From assembly GCA_002937525.1 (NCBI GenBank), contig PTKA01000065.1:1-6975 (forward strand): a stretch of DNA of 6,975 bases, written 5' to 3'. This stretch comes from Alphaproteobacteria bacterium MarineAlpha10_Bin3. GTDB taxonomy: Bacteria > Pseudomonadota > Alphaproteobacteria > UBA8366 > GCA-2717185. This document shows, piece after piece, positions 6,065 to 6,975 of this stretch (the first letter of the stretch is position 1; each line of letters begins with the position of its first letter). The notes below the pieces were generated by a model. It saw only the letters and a program-made list of their open reading frames with translations. It made no database searches and was not told the DNA's origin. Both the position numbers and the translations under genes were made by a program.

Positions 6065-6177
6065 CGTTAAAACCGCAAATATCTAAAATGGTGGTTGGCG
6101 CGGGGCGGGAAGCTATCAGACTGAACAAGTCCTTCAAGCACAAAATCGGTTATTCGCGGACTATGGCTGCAAATTCG

Positions 6178-6711
6178 TCAGACATTCGATTGAATGGCGA
6201 TCAATCGACCCGCTTGCTCTGGTAAAGGTAGTATTTTGTGCCGGTCGCGAACCGTCTCGACCCGCTTTAGGATATCGTCGCGCATCGGCGCGACGCGCCG
6301 GGTCGCCAGACTGATATGCACGGTCATGATCTCGTTCGTCGCGGCAAGATAGCCTTTTTGCGCGTGATACATGCGGTGGAAATAATGCAGTCGCTTTTCG
6401 TCTGAATTAAGCACCTGCGTCGTGAACCGCAATTCGTCGCCTTCCAGCACCTCGCCCTTGTAACAGACATTCATTTCGACCACGAAGGTCGTGCAATTGG
6501 CGTCCTTCTTATAGGTTTGATCCAGACCGACATAATCCAGGAATGCGTCGGTCGCGTGGTCGAAGGCCAAAACATAATAGGCCACGTTCATATGGCCGTT
6601 GTAGTCGATCCACTCCGGCAGAACGAAACTTGTGTGCAATTCAAGGGGGCCGTTGGCGGTCATGGTGGCAACGTTAGTTCCGGCCACGGTGCGTGGCAAG
6701 CTGCGGCGCAT
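6178..6711 (-). CDS. 4HBT (hotdog-fold) acyl-CoA thioesterase
   Basis: A 177-residue cytosolic hotdog-fold protein expected to hydrolyse an acyl-CoA thioester. The key motif is WIDYNGHMNVAYY at 34-46, where Asp36 matches the catalytic aspartate and HMN the conserved helix start of 4HBT enzymes. The central stretch DEKRLHYFHRMYH (104-116) resembles thioesterases associated with L-carnitine dehydrogenase or betainyl-CoA hydrolysis, so a short polar acyl-CoA is possible, though this is family resemblance only. The frame is open to a GTG at 6756, but ATG 6711 is preferred because AGGA lies 7 nt upstream; ATG 6663 has no Shine-Dalgarno although the conserved domain begins only after it. It is divergent from the small membrane protein, with 66 bp between starts. 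Confidence 0.85.
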   Translation of the reverse strand: MRRSLPRTVAGTNVATMTANGPLELHTSFVLPEWIDYNGHMNVAYYVLAFDHATDAFLDYVGLDQTYKKDANCTTFVVEMNVCYKGEVLEGDELRFTTQVLNSDEKRLHYFHRMYHAQKGYLAATNEIMTVHISLATRRVAPMRDDILKRVETVRDRHKILPLPEQAGRLIAIQSNV

Positions 6712-6718
6712 CGCTTTA

Positions 6719-6722
6719 TCCT
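6719..6722 (-). promoter_or_regulatory. Ribosome binding site deciding the thioesterase start
   Basis: The minus strand reads AGGA, 7 nt before ATG 6711..6709. Neither the upstream GTG (6756) nor the downstream ATG (6663) has a comparable site. Confidence 0.5.
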
Positions 6723-6748
6723 GACAAATCGTCTCTAAGTGGTATGAT
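6721..6748 (+). promoter_or_regulatory. Candidate sigma70-type promoter for the small membrane protein
   Basis: CTGACA at 6721-6726 (5 of 6 to TTGACA) and TATGAT at 6743-6748 (5 of 6 to TATAAT) are separated by 16 nt. This is the best core-promoter match seen in the window. Transcription would begin near 6755, giving a leader of about 23 nt that contains GGGGAGGG at 6762-6769, 8 nt before the GTG start. Confidence 0.5.
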
Positions 6749-6777
6749 CGGTTCACGGATTGGGGAGGGTTGCCCTC

Positions 6778-6960
6778 GTGAACGAACCCAGTACGGGCGA
6801 CGTCAAAAGCCCGGAGGAACGGTCGGCCAAACCGCGCAAATCCGCGGTGCGGTGGCGCCGCAAGGCGGTCGTCGTCCTCATCGGCGCGCCAGTATTCCTG
6901 GCCGTGCTGACGAGTATTGTGCTCTATTTCAACCTCTTCATGGCTTCGGAGGTTGGGTGA
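6778..6960 (+). CDS. Small single-pass membrane protein of unknown function
   Basis: I do not recognise this 60-residue protein. A hydrophilic, charged N-terminus (about 1-30, rich in Lys/Arg/Glu/Ser and ending in RWRRK) precedes one hydrophobic segment (about 31-55, AVVVLIGAPVFLAVLTSIVLYF), with a very short tail after it. By the positive-inside rule the N-terminus should be cytoplasmic. GTG 6778 is chosen because GGGGAGGG lies 8 nt upstream; a TTG at 6760 would place that site inside the gene. A promoter match sits just upstream. The stop TGA at 6958-6960 overlaps a GTG that may start the next gene, which suggests coupling and that the protein works with it. It could be the N-terminal anchor of a larger protein broken by a frameshift, but nothing visible requires this. 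Confidence 0.55.
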   Translation: MNEPSTGDVKSPEERSAKPRKSAVRWRRKAVVVLIGAPVFLAVLTSIVLYFNLFMASEVG

Positions 6961-6975
6961 TCGGCGGTCACCTGA
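6957..6975 (+). CDS. Possible start of the next gene, cut by the window edge
   Basis: GTG at 6957 overlaps the preceding stop as GTGA and would open Met-Ile-Gly-Gly-His-Leu before the window ends. GGAGG at 6948-6952 lies 4 nt upstream, slightly close but usable. With six codons no identity can be given. Confidence 0.3.

Noticed and set aside
5574..6143. Minus-strand frame of 189 residues overlapping the GGDEF gene
   Set aside because: It is an out-of-frame shadow of the GGDEF N-terminal coding region, with no motifs or ribosome binding site.
6065..6177. Separate promoter or small gene between the thioesterase and GGDEF genes
   Set aside because: Several AT-rich hexamers occur, but no -35/-10 pair with acceptable spacing and no open frame with a ribosome binding site stood out; the GGDEF gene may be read from the thioesterase unit or from an unrecognised promoter.
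6712..6756. N-terminal extension of the thioesterase to a GTG at 6756
   Set aside because: No ribosome binding site before the GTG, while ATG 6711 has AGGA at good spacing. The extension would also cover the plus-strand promoter match.

Overview
The window reads as chromosomal DNA of a high-GC alphaproteobacterium, probably a Rhodospirillales-like lineage. Three things suggest this: strong GC bias at third codon positions (which throws long antisense reading frames), a GGDEF protein whose N-terminal region resembles one common in free-living alphaproteobacteria, and a dense cluster of GANTC motifs (the CcrM methylation site of that class) in one intergenic region. The taxonomic call is inference from protein style, not a database result.

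Layout from left to right. Positions 1-35 hold the first codons of a minus-strand gene that leaves the window. It has a near-perfect ribosome binding site and is preceded by a 153-bp gap rich in GANTC sites and inverted repeats. Positions 165-4248 carry five minus-strand genes in a tight series, transcribed right to left: an SDR oxidoreductase, a zinc-free quinone-oxidoreductase-like MDR protein, a CMP/dCMP-type nucleoside deaminase, an HSL-type alpha/beta hydrolase and a long-form purC. Gaps are 18, 51 and 11 bp, and the last pair overlaps by 4 bp (GTGA), so this looks like one operon. Divergent from it, at 4376-4990, is a flavin reductase-family protein on the plus strand; the two units share a 127-bp promoter region.

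Positions 5012-6064 encode a diguanylate cyclase (GGEEF) on the minus strand, convergent with the flavin reductase. Upstream of it on the same strand, at 6178-6711, is a 4HBT-fold acyl-CoA thioesterase. At 6778-6960 a 60-residue single-pass membrane protein runs divergently on the plus strand. Its stop overlaps a possible next start (GTGA) that runs off the right edge.

Functionally, the SDR, MDR, hydrolase and flavin reductase suggest small-molecule redox and ester metabolism with no identifiable substrate. The nucleoside deaminase and PurC are both purine-related and sit in the same transcription unit, away from the usual purC-purS-purQ-purL context. No mobile element, CRISPR array, tRNA or rRNA was seen. 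I did not find convincing evidence of a wholly new system; the most notable signals are the GANTC cluster and the unusual purC operon.
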